Numbered from the stretch's first letter, positions 33,196 through 41,534 are shown. The stretch: DNA of 64,000 nt from CALROG01 sp943369755 (GCA_943369755.1 CALROG020000005.1:62001-126000), one strand, 5' to 3'. Translations and numbers: made by a program. The notes: a model not told the origin generated them from the sequence alone.

Positions 33196-34479
33196 GTGCA
33201 AAACAGTTCAAACGATTATGTCATCCGGGTTTTGGCTTCGCCGCTTGAGGTGAATGCTGCCGACTGGAACGCCCTGCACGCGCTGCAAGCCCACGCCAGC
33301 CCCTTCATGCGCCACGAATACCTGGCCGCCTTGCACGAAAGCGGCTGCGCCACACCCGCCACCGGCTGGACGCCGCGCTTTGTCACACTGTGGCGCGCCG
33401 ACCAATTGCAGGCCGCCTGTGCGCTCTACCTGAAGGCGCATTCGTACGGCGAGTACGTGTTTGACTGGGCCTGGGCCAACGCCTATGAGCAGCATGGCCT
33501 GGCCTACTACCCCAAGGCCACAGTGGCGGCACCGTTCACTCCGGTGCCTGGCGCGCGGCTGCTGGCGCGTGACGCGCCCGCCCGTTCCGCACTGGTGCAA
33601 GCGCTGGTGAGCTGGTGCAGCGCCCAGGGTCTGTCGTCGCTACACCTGCTGTTTGCGGCACCAGACGATGTGGCCGCCTGTGAGAAAGCAGGGCTCATGC
33701 TGCGACACACAGTCCAGTTCCACTGGAAGAACATGGCCCCCGCGCTCGGCACTGGCGTGTCCTCGCTGCCCCCCGAGGGGGCGAGTTTCGCCGTGGGGCG
33801 GCCCGGCGGCGAAACCGGCTATCCCGATTTCGACGCCTTCCTCGCCACCTTGAGCCAGGACAAGCGCAAAAAAATCCGCCAGGAGCGGCGCAAGGTGGCC
33901 GACGCGGGTGTGTGCTTTCGACACGCGCAGGGTCGCGACATCACACCAGCAGACTGGGACTTTTTTTACCGCTGCTACGAACGCACCTACCTGGAGCATG
34001 GCAATGCGCCCTACCTGACGCGCGACTTCTTCCGGCGCATGGCCGACACCATGCCCGAGGCCTGGCTGCTTTTCACGGCGGAGCGCGCGGGCCAGCCAGT
34101 TGCTACAAGTTTAATAGCGCTTCACGCAACACCCATGCGCTCTGGTGGCCAATTTGGCTTGAAAGCGCAGGAAAAAGTAGCCTACGGCCGCTACTGGGGT
34201 GCACTGGAGCGGGTAGACTGCCTGCACTTTGAGGCCTGCTACTACCAGCCATTGCAGTGGTGCATTGCGCAGGGCTACGACCGCTTTGAAGGCGGCGCCC
34301 AGGGCGAACACAAGATGGCCCGCGCACTCATGCCGGTGCGCACCACCAGTGCCCACTGGCTGGCTCACCCCGCCTTTGCCGACGCCGTGCAGCGCTTTTT
34401 GGAGCGTGAAGGCCAGGGCATCGAAAACTATGTCGAGCACCTGGCGCAGCGCAGCCCGTTCAGGCACGAACCCGCTTGA
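33196..34479 (+). CDS. FemAB/GNAT-like peptidogalycan acyltransferase family protein (DUF482 type) with two repeat insertions
   Basis: A 427-residue protein of the DUF482 family with a GNAT-like fold, thought to transfer acyl or aminoacyl groups. Family blocks seen: FMRHEYLAALHESGCA, YVFDWAWANAYEQHGLAYYP, LSQDKRKKIRQERRKV, CYERTYLEHGNAPYLT, and near the end FEGGAQGEHKMARAL. Two stretches look foreign. Residues 187-206 are encoded by a GC-rich repeat-like element, and residues 303-323 by a copy of the 60-bp repeat, just before the conserved AYGRYWGALE. Both keep the frame open. The start is uncertain: GTG 33196 is the best candidate, with a poor ribosome site. Confidence 0.78.
   Translation: MQNSSNDYVIRVLASPLEVNAADWNALHALQAHASPFMRHEYLAALHESGCATPATGWTPRFVTLWRADQLQAACALYLKAHSYGEYVFDWAWANAYEQHGLAYYPKATVAAPFTPVPGARLLARDAPARSALVQALVSWCSAQGLSSLHLLFAAPDDVAACEKAGLMLRHTVQFHWKNMAPALGTGVSSLPPEGASFAVGRPGGETGYPDFDAFLATLSQDKRKKIRQERRKVADAGVCFRHAQGRDITPADWDFFYRCYERTYLEHGNAPYLTRDFFRRMADTMPEAWLLFTAERAGQPVATSLIALHATPMRSGGQFGLKAQEKVAYGRYWGALERVDCLHFEACYYQPLQWCIAQGYDRFEGGAQGEHKMARALMPVRTTSAHWLAHPAFADAVQRFLEREGQGIENYVEHLAQRSPFRHEPA
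33752..33816 (+). repeat. GC-rich repeat-like insertion inside the FemAB-like gene
   Basis: Contains GCCCCCCGAGGGGGCG (a hairpin) and CCGTGGGGCGGCCCGGCGGCG. This resembles intergenic repeats I associate with Comamonadaceae and shares the CCCCC/GGGGGC plus GGCCCGGC elements with the segment between cysD and cysN. It encodes residues 187-206, which do not look like family sequence. Confidence 0.55.
34102..34164 (+). repeat. Dispersed ~60-bp repeat, copy 5 (inside the FemAB-like gene)
   Basis: GCTACAAGTTTAATAGCGCT, TCACGCAACACCCATGCGCTC, TGGTGGCC and AATTTGGCTTGAAA. The CGCA/TGCG stem and the TTTGGCTTGAAA end are well preserved. It encodes residues 303-323 of the acyltransferase in the sense direction. 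Confidence 0.88.
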
Positions 34480-34536
34480 AGTTGCGCACCTGCATTCCAC
34501 CTGCAATGCCATCGGACGAGAACAAAGTTGTACGTC

Positions 34537-34770
34537 ATGGCACAGCCCTCGGTAGTAACCAGTACCACGGCGGTCGCCAAGGAGACGAAAAGCAGGAGCC
34601 GCCCCTCTAAAACGGCATCTTCCCCTACAGTGAAAAAGCCCAAAGCTGCTACCGTGCGTGCAGGCAAAACAACAACGGGAAAGAAGCCCCCACATGCTCA
34701 TGGCAACGCAGCGACCCAAGCCCCCACAACACGACCTCGCGCCACCCAACCTCGCGCTGCTGGCGCTTGA
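34537..34770 (+). CDS. Possible small basic Ala/Thr/Lys-rich protein (doubtful)
   Basis: A 77-residue frame starting MAQPSVVTSTTAVAKETKSR and rich in Lys, Arg, Thr, Ala and Pro, reminiscent of histone H1-like or disordered tails. It occupies the 214-bp space after the FemAB-like gene and overlaps the first 77 bp of the hydrolase gene in another frame. No clear ribosome site or domain is visible. In GC-rich DNA such frames arise by chance, so I list it only as a candidate. Confidence 0.2.
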   Translation: MAQPSVVTSTTAVAKETKSRSRPSKTASSPTVKKPKAATVRAGKTTTGKKPPHAHGNAATQAPTTRPRATQPRAAGA

Positions 34771-35497
34771 ATTCCGCGCCCCCTGGGAGTTTGGTGCCCT
34801 GCTGCCAGCCTGGCCGATGCTGCAACGCGCGCCGGCCGGTGACGGCCACAGCGTGATGGTGTTCCCGGGTCTGAGCGCAAGTGACGCCTCCACCGTGCCG
34901 CTGCGCCGCTACCTCGATTCAATTGGGCATGACACCCACGGCTGGCGCCAAGGCTTCAACTTTGGCCCGCGCGCTGGCGTGCTGGACGCGGCCAAACGCG
35001 ACATCAGCGAGCGCTGCGACGCGACCGGGCGCAAGGTCAGCCTGATCGGCTGGAGCCTGGGCGGCGTCTACGCACGCGAGCTTGCCAAAGAAATGCCGGA
35101 GTCAGTGCGCTGCGTCATCACACTGGGCACGCCCTTCGCCGGCCCGCCGAAGTCCACCAATGCCTGGCGCATTTACGAGCTGACCAGCGGACGCAACATC
35201 CACCGTGAGGCCGAGCGGTTTGAGCTGCACGAAGCGCCACCCGTGCCCACCACCAGCGTGTTTTCGCGCACCGACGGCATCGTGGCCTGGCAAGGCAGCA
35301 TTCAGCAGGAATCAAAGCACAACCCGCACACCGAAAACATTGAAGTGGTGGCCAGCCACATCGGCATTGGCCTGAACCCCAGCTCCTGGTGGGCCGTGGC
35401 CGACCGGCTGGGCCAGCCCGAGGGCCAGTGGCGGCCGTTTGACCGCCAGGGGCTGCGCGGGTTGAAAGGGCTGATCTACCCCGACCCGCACCGCTGA
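34694..35497 (+). CDS. Alpha/beta hydrolase (lipase/esterase-like)
   Basis: A 267-residue cytoplasmic hydrolase with the nucleophile elbow LIGWSLGGVYAREL (serine near residue 121). An oxyanion-side strand is HSVMVFPGLSASD. The likely catalytic Asp is in SRTDGIVAW and the His in ASHIGIGLNP. The fold resembles PGAP1-like lipases or esterases; the substrate cannot be inferred. ATG 34694 is chosen (34700 also possible); upstream in-frame sequence to 34658 lacks family features. Same strand as the BLUF gene, 48 bp away. Confidence 0.85.
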   Translation: MLMATQRPKPPQHDLAPPNLALLALEFRAPWEFGALLPAWPMLQRAPAGDGHSVMVFPGLSASDASTVPLRRYLDSIGHDTHGWRQGFNFGPRAGVLDAAKRDISERCDATGRKVSLIGWSLGGVYARELAKEMPESVRCVITLGTPFAGPPKSTNAWRIYELTSGRNIHREAERFELHEAPPVPTTSVFSRTDGIVAWQGSIQQESKHNPHTENIEVVASHIGIGLNPSSWWAVADRLGQPEGQWRPFDRQGLRGLKGLIYPDPHR

Positions 35498-35545
35498 GGC
35501 ACACACTTTTGGGTATATTGTCGCCAGCCCACCCTGGAGACACCC

Positions 35546-36004
35546 ATGGACCGCGCTGCTGGCGACCCCGCCGATCTCTACAGCCTGCTCTATTGCAGCC
35601 GCGCCACCGCCCTGATGACGCCGGAAGAGTTGCCGCACATCATGGGCAGCGCCTGGCGCCACAACCGACCCATGGCCGTCACCGGCCTGTTGGTTCTGGG
35701 CGGCGGCCTGTTCTTGCAATGGCTGGAAGGGCCGCGCGCCAATGTGCGCGAACTCATGGGGCGGCTGCTGAAAGACCCCCGGCACGATTGCCTGACCGAG
35801 CTGCACGCCTACGCACATGCACCGGGTACAACGCGCCTCTATCCGTCCTGGAGCATGCAGTACGTCAGCCCGATGGAGATTCTGGGCGTGCTCGAACAAG
35901 AGCGGCGCAAGTCGCCGCACCAGAGTCATGCGCACGCGATCAACCTGCTGATGGATCTTCTGCAGGCCGGTAGCGGGCCGCTGGCCGGGCTGCGTCAGGC
36001 CTGA
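35546..36004 (+). CDS. BLUF-domain blue-light sensor
   Basis: A 152-residue protein consisting of a BLUF domain (about 11-105) plus a short helical C-terminus. The flavin-switch residues are all there: Tyr16 in SLLYCSRA, Asn40 in WRHNRPMAVTGLL, Gln58 in LFLQWLEGP, and Trp102/Met104 in YPSWSMQY. The spacings Tyr-24-Asn-18-Gln equal those I recall for AppA. It should bind FAD and respond to blue light. No output domain is fused, so it must signal through a partner, which is not obvious nearby. Confidence 0.93.
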   Translation: MDRAAGDPADLYSLLYCSRATALMTPEELPHIMGSAWRHNRPMAVTGLLVLGGGLFLQWLEGPRANVRELMGRLLKDPRHDCLTELHAYAHAPGTTRLYPSWSMQYVSPMEILGVLEQERRKSPHQSHAHAINLLMDLLQAGSGPLAGLRQA

Positions 36005-36024
36005 CGCATCGTCCGCTCGCCCCC

Positions 36025-36564
36025 TCAGGCCGGGTTGGCCTTGGTGTAGTTGGCAATGCCGTCCAGGATTTCTTTCTTGGCGGCCTCGGGGCCTTCCCAG
36101 CCCAGAATCTTGACCCACTTGCCTTCTTCGAGATCTTTGTAGTGCTCAAAAAAGTGCGCAATGGTCTTCAGTCGCACCGGGTTCAGGTCTTCAGGCTTTT
36201 GCCATTGGGTGTAAATGCCCAGAATCTTGTCGGTGGGAACAGCCAGAACCTTGCCGTCTTCACCGGCCTCATCTTCCATTTTCAGGATGCCAATAGGCCG
36301 GCAAGTCACTACCACGCCAGGAATCAGCGGCACCGGCGTGATGACCAGCACGTCAACCGGATCGCCGTCACCGCTGATGGTCTTGGGCACATAGCCGTAA
36401 TTGGTGGGGTAGTGCATGGACGTGCTCATGAAGCGGTCCACAAAAATCGCGCCGGACTCTTTGTCCACTTCGTACTTCACCGGGTCGGCGTTCATCGGGA
36501 TTTCGATGATCACGTTGAACGAGTCAGGAACATTCTTGCCGGGGGAAACTTTGTCTAGTGCCAT
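36025..36564 (-). CDS. ppa: Inorganic pyrophosphatase (soluble, family I)
   Basis: A 179-residue cytoplasmic enzyme hydrolysing PPi to phosphate, driving biosynthesis. Active-site blocks are VIIEIPMNADPVKYEVDK, YPTNYGYVPKT, and the signature DGDPVDVLVITP, with KKVLAVPTDK-like GKVLAVPTDK further on. Length is typical for family I. It is divergent from the membrane proton-pumping pyrophosphatase gene, so two different PPi-hydrolysing systems share one intergenic region of 227 bp. Confidence 0.96.
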   Translation of the reverse strand: MALDKVSPGKNVPDSFNVIIEIPMNADPVKYEVDKESGAIFVDRFMSTSMHYPTNYGYVPKTISGDGDPVDVLVITPVPLIPGVVVTCRPIGILKMEDEAGEDGKVLAVPTDKILGIYTQWQKPEDLNPVRLKTIAHFFEHYKDLEEGKWVKILGWEGPEAAKKEILDGIANYTKANPA

Positions 36565-36729
36565 GGTTTTTTCTGCGGGAAACTAAGGAGAAGGGAATAT
36601 CAGGATTAACCCTGATTTTACTTTCGCCAGCCTTGCTTTGCGTGTGATGGCCACGGAAACGTCACGGTTTGCGCTTATATTCCGCCCGTTGGCCAATCGT
36701 CTCCGCCAGTTGGGAGCGACGAGGAAGCA

Positions 36730-36762
36730 ACGCAGCGGGGGTACCGCTTGCGTGGCACCCCC
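36730..36762 (+). promoter_or_regulatory. Overlapping alternative hairpins in the hppA leader
   Basis: Two stems share bases and cannot form together. Stem A pairs ACGCAGCGG (36730-36738) with CCGCTTGCGT (36744-36753). Stem B pairs GGGGGT (36737-36742) with ACCCCC (36757-36762). They end 29 bp before the hppA start. The layout could be a switch, but no known riboswitch class is recognised. Confidence 0.4.
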
Positions 36763-36791
36763 TCCAAGCGAAACAACGTAGGAGATTAAAC

Positions 36792-38888
36792 ATGACAGGC
36801 AACTCAGCGCTGATTCTGGCGCTCGTCTGCGGGCTTATTGCTGTTGCATACGGCATTTGGGCACGCGGCTGGATTCTTTCCCAGGACGCAGGCAACCCCC
36901 GCATGCAAGAAATTGCGGCGGCCATTCAGGCCGGCGCAGCCGCCTACCTGGCACGGCAATACAAAACCATTGCCATCGTTGGCGTGGTGTTGGCCGTGCT
37001 GATCGGGCTGTTCCTTGACGTCAAGACATCGATCGGCTTTGTGATTGGCGCGGTGCTCTCGGGTGCTTGCGGCTTCATTGGCATGAACGTCTCGGTACGT
37101 GCCAACGTACGCACCGCGCAGGCCGCCACCCGCGGCATTGGCCCGGCACTGGATGTGGCCTTTCGCGGCGGTGCCATCACCGGCATGCTGGTGGTGGGAC
37201 TGGGCCTTTTGGGCGTTGCCGGTTTTTACTGGTACCTCACGGCCGGTGGCATTCCGGCCGACGGCAAGGCTTTTGCCACGCTGCTCAACCCCTTGATCGG
37301 CTTTGCCTTCGGTTCGTCGCTGATCTCGATCTTTGCCCGCCTGGGCGGCGGCATCTTCACCAAGGGTGCTGACGTCGGCGCTGACCTGGTGGGCAAGGTG
37401 GAGGCCGGCATCCCCGAAGACGACCCGCGCAACCCCGCGGTGATCGCCGACAACGTGGGCGACAACGTGGGCGACTGCGCCGGTATGGCCGCCGACCTGT
37501 TTGAAACCTACGCCGTGACGCTGATCGCCACCATGGTGCTGGGCGCGTTGCTTGTGGCTGCGGCCCCGGTCAATGCGGTGCTGTACCCGCTGGCGCTGGG
37601 CGCGGTGTCCATCGTTGCGTCCATCATCGGTTGCTTCTTCGTCAAGGCCTCGCCCGGCATGAAGAACGTGATGCCGGCCCTGTACAAGGGCCTGGCGGTG
37701 GCCGGTGTGCTGTCGCTGATCGCGTTTTACTTCGTGACCCAAAGCCTGTTCCCGGCCCCGATCAAGCTCGAAGGTGGCGTGATTCTGTCCAGCACCAACC
37801 TGTTTGGTGCCTGCTTTGTCGGCCTGGCCCTGACCGCAGCACTGGTGTGGATCACCGAGTTCTATACCGGCACCCAGTACTCACCGGTGCGCCACATCGC
37901 ACAAGCCTCCACCACGGGCCATGGCACCAACATCATTGCGGGCCTGGGCGTGTCGATGCGCTCCACCGCCTGGCCGGTGGTGTTTGTGTGTATCGCGATC
38001 ATGGCCTCGTTCAAGCTGGCTGGCCTGTACGGCATTGCCATCGCCGCCACTTCCATGCTGAGCATGGCCGGTATCGTGGTGGCACTTGACGCCTACGGCC
38101 CCATCACCGACAACGCCGGTGGCATTGCTGAAATGGCCGAACTGCCCGCCAGCGTGCGCGACGTGACCGACCCGCTGGACGCAGTGGGTAACACCACCAA
38201 GGCCGTCACCAAAGGCTACGCCATTGGCTCGGCGGGCCTGGCCGCACTGGTGCTGTTTGCCGACTACACCCACAAGCTGGAAACTTACGGCAAGGCCATC
38301 AGCTTTGACCTGAGCGACCCGATGGTGATCGTGGGCCTGTTCATTGGCGGCTTGATCCCCTACCTGTTCGGTGCCATGGCCATGGAGGCCGTGGGCCGCG
38401 CCGCCGGTGCCGTGGTGGTTGAAGTGCGCCGCCAGTTCCGCGAGATCAAGGGCATCATGGAAGGCACGGCCAAGCCTGAATACGGCAAGGCCGTAGACAT
38501 GCTGACCACAGCCGCCATCAAGGAAATGATCGTGCCGTCGCTGCTGCCGGTGGTGGTGCCAATTGTTGTGGGCCTGGTACTTGGCCCCAAGGCGCTGGGT
38601 GGTTTGCTGATGGGCACCATCGTCACCGGCCTGTTCGTGGCCATTTCGATGTGTACCGGTGGCGGTGCCTGGGACAACGCCAAGAAGCTGATTGAAGACG
38701 ACTTTGTCGACAAAGACGGCGTGACCCACAAAAAGGGCGGCGAAACCCACAAGGCCGCCGTCACCGGCGACACCGTGGGCGACCCCTACAAGGACACTGC
38801 CGGCCCGGCCATCAACCCGCTGATCAAGATCATCAACATTGTGGCGCTGCTGATCGTGCCGCTGGTGGTGAAGTTCCACGGCGGCTGA
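36792..38888 (+). CDS. hppA: Membrane-bound proton-pumping pyrophosphatase, K+-independent type
   Basis: A 698-residue integral membrane protein with about 16 helices that couples PPi hydrolysis to proton transport. The PPi-binding signatures are GADVGADLVGKVEAGIPEDD and DNVGDNVGDCAGMAADLFE near residue 220. A late block is NAKKLIEDDF followed by TGDTVGDPYKDTAGPA. In AVGNTTKAVTKGYA the K and T positions match the potassium-independent class (K+-dependent enzymes have Ala and Gly). ATG 36792 follows AGGAG. It could store energy from biosynthetic PPi. Confidence 0.95.
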   Translation: MTGNSALILALVCGLIAVAYGIWARGWILSQDAGNPRMQEIAAAIQAGAAAYLARQYKTIAIVGVVLAVLIGLFLDVKTSIGFVIGAVLSGACGFIGMNVSVRANVRTAQAATRGIGPALDVAFRGGAITGMLVVGLGLLGVAGFYWYLTAGGIPADGKAFATLLNPLIGFAFGSSLISIFARLGGGIFTKGADVGADLVGKVEAGIPEDDPRNPAVIADNVGDNVGDCAGMAADLFETYAVTLIATMVLGALLVAAAPVNAVLYPLALGAVSIVASIIGCFFVKASPGMKNVMPALYKGLAVAGVLSLIAFYFVTQSLFPAPIKLEGGVILSSTNLFGACFVGLALTAALVWITEFYTGTQYSPVRHIAQASTTGHGTNIIAGLGVSMRSTAWPVVFVCIAIMASFKLAGLYGIAIAATSMLSMAGIVVALDAYGPITDNAGGIAEMAELPASVRDVTDPLDAVGNTTKAVTKGYAIGSAGLAALVLFADYTHKLETYGKAISFDLSDPMVIVGLFIGGLIPYLFGAMAMEAVGRAAGAVVVEVRRQFREIKGIMEGTAKPEYGKAVDMLTTAAIKEMIVPSLLPVVVPIVVGLVLGPKALGGLLMGTIVTGLFVAISMCTGGGAWDNAKKLIEDDFVDKDGVTHKKGGETHKAAVTGDTVGDPYKDTAGPAINPLIKIINIVALLIVPLVVKFHGG

Positions 38889-38905
38889 TTTCCCTGCTCC
38901 CAAAT

Positions 38906-38935
38906 GCAAAAGGCCCGCAGTTGCGGGCCTTTTGC
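38906..38935 (+). terminator. Terminator after hppA
   Basis: GCAAAAGGCCCGCA, 2-nt loop, TGCGGGCCTTTTGC: a perfect stem with A and T flanks, working in both directions. Confidence 0.88.
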
Positions 38936-38938
38936 TTT

Positions 38939-38990
38939 GCTACACTTTTTATAGTGGCTAACGCAGCCCCTATGCGGGCTGCAGCCTGTT
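38939..38990 (+). repeat. Dispersed ~60-bp repeat, copy 6
   Basis: GCTACACTTTTTATAGTGGC, TAACGCAGCCCCTATGCGGGC and TGCAGCCTG. It shares GGGCTGCAGCCTG with copy 7. It directly abuts the stop codon (38991-38993, minus strand) of the acyl-CoA synthetase gene and follows the hppA terminator by 3 bp. Confidence 0.88.
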
Positions 38991-40670
38991 TTATGCCCAA
39001 ACCACCGGGCCTTTGGCGGCGTACCACTTCTCGGTTTGCTCGCCTACCACTGCCTCAATCTTGTTGCGCTTGATCTTCATGGTGGGCGTCAGGCAGCCGT
39101 TTTCAATCGACCAGGGCTCACGCGCCACCACGATCATGCGCAGTTGCTCGTAGTCGGGTACCCGGGCGTTAACGCGCTTGAGCACGGCGGCCAGTTCAGC
39201 CTCAAACTCGGCCTTGAATGCCGCGTCAGCCAGCTTCGGGCGCACGCCCTCGGCGGGCACCACGATGGCATAGGCGGCCTGTTGGCCGACCCCGGAAACC
39301 AGTGACAGCTCGACCATGGGGCACTCGTTGATCATGTTTTCGATCGGTGCGGGGGCCACGTACTTGCCCTTGCCGGTCTTGAACAGTTCTTTTTTGCGCC
39401 CGGTCAACTTGAGCTGGCCGCCTGCGCCGATTTCGCCCAGGTCGCCCGTGCGAAAGAAGCCGTCGGCAGTGAAAGACTCGGCGTCCAGGTCGGGCCGCTT
39501 GTAGTAGCCCACCAGCGTGCCAAGCGACTTGATCAGCACTTCACCGTCTTCCTCGAGCCGACGCTCCACGCCGGGGAACGGAATACCCACGTAGCCCGGG
39601 TCTTTCAGCACCTTGGTGGTGGTATGTGAGAAGGCAAAGTCTTCGGTCATGCCGTAGCCTTCGACCAGATGCAGCCCAAGGCGGCGATACCAGGCAATCA
39701 GCGCGGGCGGAATCGGTGCAGAGCCGCTGCCGGCCTGGATCACTTCATTCAGCCCCAGCTTGGTCAGCACCTTTTTGGCAACGATCTTGCCCAGAATCGG
39801 GATTGACAGCAGCCGGTCCAGCTTCTTTTGCGGCATGTTGGCAAACACGCCCTGCTGGAACTTGAGCCAAAGCCGGGGCACCGAAATGAACACGGTGGGC
39901 CGCGCACGCTGCATGTCTTGCACAAAGGTGTCGAGCGACTCGGCAAAGAAAATATGGCCGCGACCCAATACCAGGCCCGCACATTCCACCCAGGCGCGCT
40001 CAAAAATATGCGCCAGCGGCAAATACGACAGCACGCGGTAGGTAAAGCCCTGGCCCAGCTCCTTTTCCTGGTAGGCCACGATGCCTTCGCTGGCCCGACT
40101 GGCGCGCTCGAAACTGTGCATCACGCCCTTGGGCGTGCCAGTCGAACCCGATGTGTACATCAGCAATGCAATGTCTTTGCCGTCGCGCGCAGGCTTGCCC
40201 GCCAGCGGTTCGGACTTGGCAACGATGCTGTCCCAGGTTTCGTAGCTGTTCTTGGGCGACAGGGGCAGCGCAATGCAAGGCAGCCCTGGCGGAATGCCAC
40301 CGACTTGCTGGTCAAAGGTGTCGAGCTTTCCAACAAACAGCAGGCTTGCACCGCTGTGCTCCAGCACGTACTTGACGGTGTCAGCCGACTCGGTGGGGAA
40401 AATCGCCACCGTGGTGCCACCTGCCATCCAGATCGCCAGCTCGGTCATCATGAAATGCGCGGTGTTCTTGGACAGAATTGCAATCCGCGCGCCGGGCTCG
40501 AAGCCGCGGCCCTTGAGGTGCGTGGCCATGCGACGGGCCTGGTCCATCATCTGGCCCCAGGTGTAGTCCACCACCATGCCGCCGCCTATTGGCTGGGTCA
40601 GGTAGATTTGATCGGCACGCGCGGCTTCGTGTTCGTATACGTAGTCAAGAATCAGTTTCTGGCTGGGCAT
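38991..40670 (-). CDS. AMP-dependent acyl-CoA synthetase (long-chain fatty acid CoA ligase-like)
   Basis: A 559-residue adenylate-forming enzyme that activates a carboxylic acid, probably a fatty acid, to its CoA thioester. It has the P-loop MYTSGSTGTPKG (about 172-182), GYGMTEDFAFSHTT, the hinge region FFRTGDLGEIGAGG, and GRKKELFKTGKGKYVAP containing a catalytic-site lysine. Length and motifs fit long-chain ligases (FadD15-like). It has no leader operon; a TetR gene on the same strand lies 168 bp upstream, and TetR proteins often control fatty acid genes (context only). Confidence 0.88.
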   Translation of the reverse strand: MPSQKLILDYVYEHEAARADQIYLTQPIGGGMVVDYTWGQMMDQARRMATHLKGRGFEPGARIAILSKNTAHFMMTELAIWMAGGTTVAIFPTESADTVKYVLEHSGASLLFVGKLDTFDQQVGGIPPGLPCIALPLSPKNSYETWDSIVAKSEPLAGKPARDGKDIALLMYTSGSTGTPKGVMHSFERASRASEGIVAYQEKELGQGFTYRVLSYLPLAHIFERAWVECAGLVLGRGHIFFAESLDTFVQDMQRARPTVFISVPRLWLKFQQGVFANMPQKKLDRLLSIPILGKIVAKKVLTKLGLNEVIQAGSGSAPIPPALIAWYRRLGLHLVEGYGMTEDFAFSHTTTKVLKDPGYVGIPFPGVERRLEEDGEVLIKSLGTLVGYYKRPDLDAESFTADGFFRTGDLGEIGAGGQLKLTGRKKELFKTGKGKYVAPAPIENMINECPMVELSLVSGVGQQAAYAIVVPAEGVRPKLADAAFKAEFEAELAAVLKRVNARVPDYEQLRMIVVAREPWSIENGCLTPTMKIKRNKIEAVVGEQTEKWYAAKGPVVWA

Positions 40671-40838
40671 GGATTTATTCCTTGGGGTTAAACGGACGTA
40701 CGAAGCCAGAGGCCGCGTCCTGCCCGCAGGCTAAGGCCTGTCGTTGCCCAAGACAACCGGGGAAATGCTCATCGCTTTTTGAGGTGTGTCCCTAAAAAGA
40801 CAGGCCTGTTCGGCTATCGGGTTTTCCCCGCCACAGCC

Positions 40839-41417
40839 TCAGCGGGCGGCGGTGGCGGCGCGCACCAGCGCACTGGCCGGGCTGACCAACGCACTCAAGT
40901 CGCCTGCCCGATCGGACTCAATGGCCTGCAACACCAGCTCGTGAATGCCCCCCACCACGGCCATGGCCATCTCGGGGCTGATTTGCTGCGCCCCTGCGGC
41001 ATTGACCACTCCCAGCATGAAGGCGGCGATCTCCTGATTCATGCGCCGCCGCGCCGCCAGACCGGGTGCGCCCAAGCCGAGTATTTCAATAAACAAGGTT
41101 CGCAACAGCACCGGGTCGAGCGCCAGGCAGCCAAGGTAAGCGGTCATGGCCTGCTCCACCTGGGTCTGCCAGCTGCGCTGGGGGTCGATGGCGCTGCGCA
41201 AAACCTTCAGCGCGTTGTGGCTGGCCGCCTCATACAAGGCAATCAGGCAGTCAGCCTTGGTGCCGAAGTGCTCGTAAAAGGTACGACGCGACACCGCTGC
41301 CTCACGCACGATGTCGGCAATGGTGGTCTCGGCGTAACCCTTGGCGGCCACGGCACGGCACATGCCGTCCAGCAAGCGGTGGCGGTGGTCGGGGACTTCG
41401 GTATCGGGGGCGACCAT
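40839..41417 (-). CDS. TetR family transcriptional regulator
   Basis: A 192-residue repressor-type regulator. The N-terminal helix-turn-helix (about 12-58) reads AKGYAETTIADIVREAAVSR then RTFYEHFGTKADCL, a classical TetR signature. The rest is an all-helical ligand-binding domain. ATG 41417 gives the usual short N-terminus; the frame extends to 41489 through the operator region. It is divergent from the PF10118 gene, and two matching dyads lie between them. The acyl-CoA synthetase gene lies downstream on the same strand. Confidence 0.9.
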   Translation of the reverse strand: MVAPDTEVPDHRHRLLDGMCRAVAAKGYAETTIADIVREAAVSRRTFYEHFGTKADCLIALYEAASHNALKVLRSAIDPQRSWQTQVEQAMTAYLGCLALDPVLLRTLFIEILGLGAPGLAARRRMNQEIAAFMLGVVNAAGAQQISPEMAMAVVGGIHELVLQAIESDRAGDLSALVSPASALVRAATAAR

Positions 41418-41453
41418 GGTGCGATTTTGGGGTGCCTGTGCTGAATCAGTCGG

Positions 41454-41517
41454 TTGGTACTTGACAGTACCAAGCATACACTTCAGCATTCACGCCATCG
41501 GTACCGATGCGTACCAA
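41454..41517. promoter_or_regulatory. Two GGTAC-N6-GTACC operator-like dyads in the TetR divergent region
   Basis: Dyad 1 is TTGGTAC-TTGACA-GTACCAA (41454-41473). Dyad 2 is GGTAC-CGATGC-GTACC followed by AA (41500-41517). Both have identical arms and 6-bp spacing, with centres 44 bp apart, about four helical turns. A TTGACA -35-like sequence lies in the middle of dyad 1. This is the expected layout for TetR autoregulation and control of the divergent gene. Confidence 0.75.
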
Positions 41518-41534
41518 ACTCCTGGAAGTCCGCC

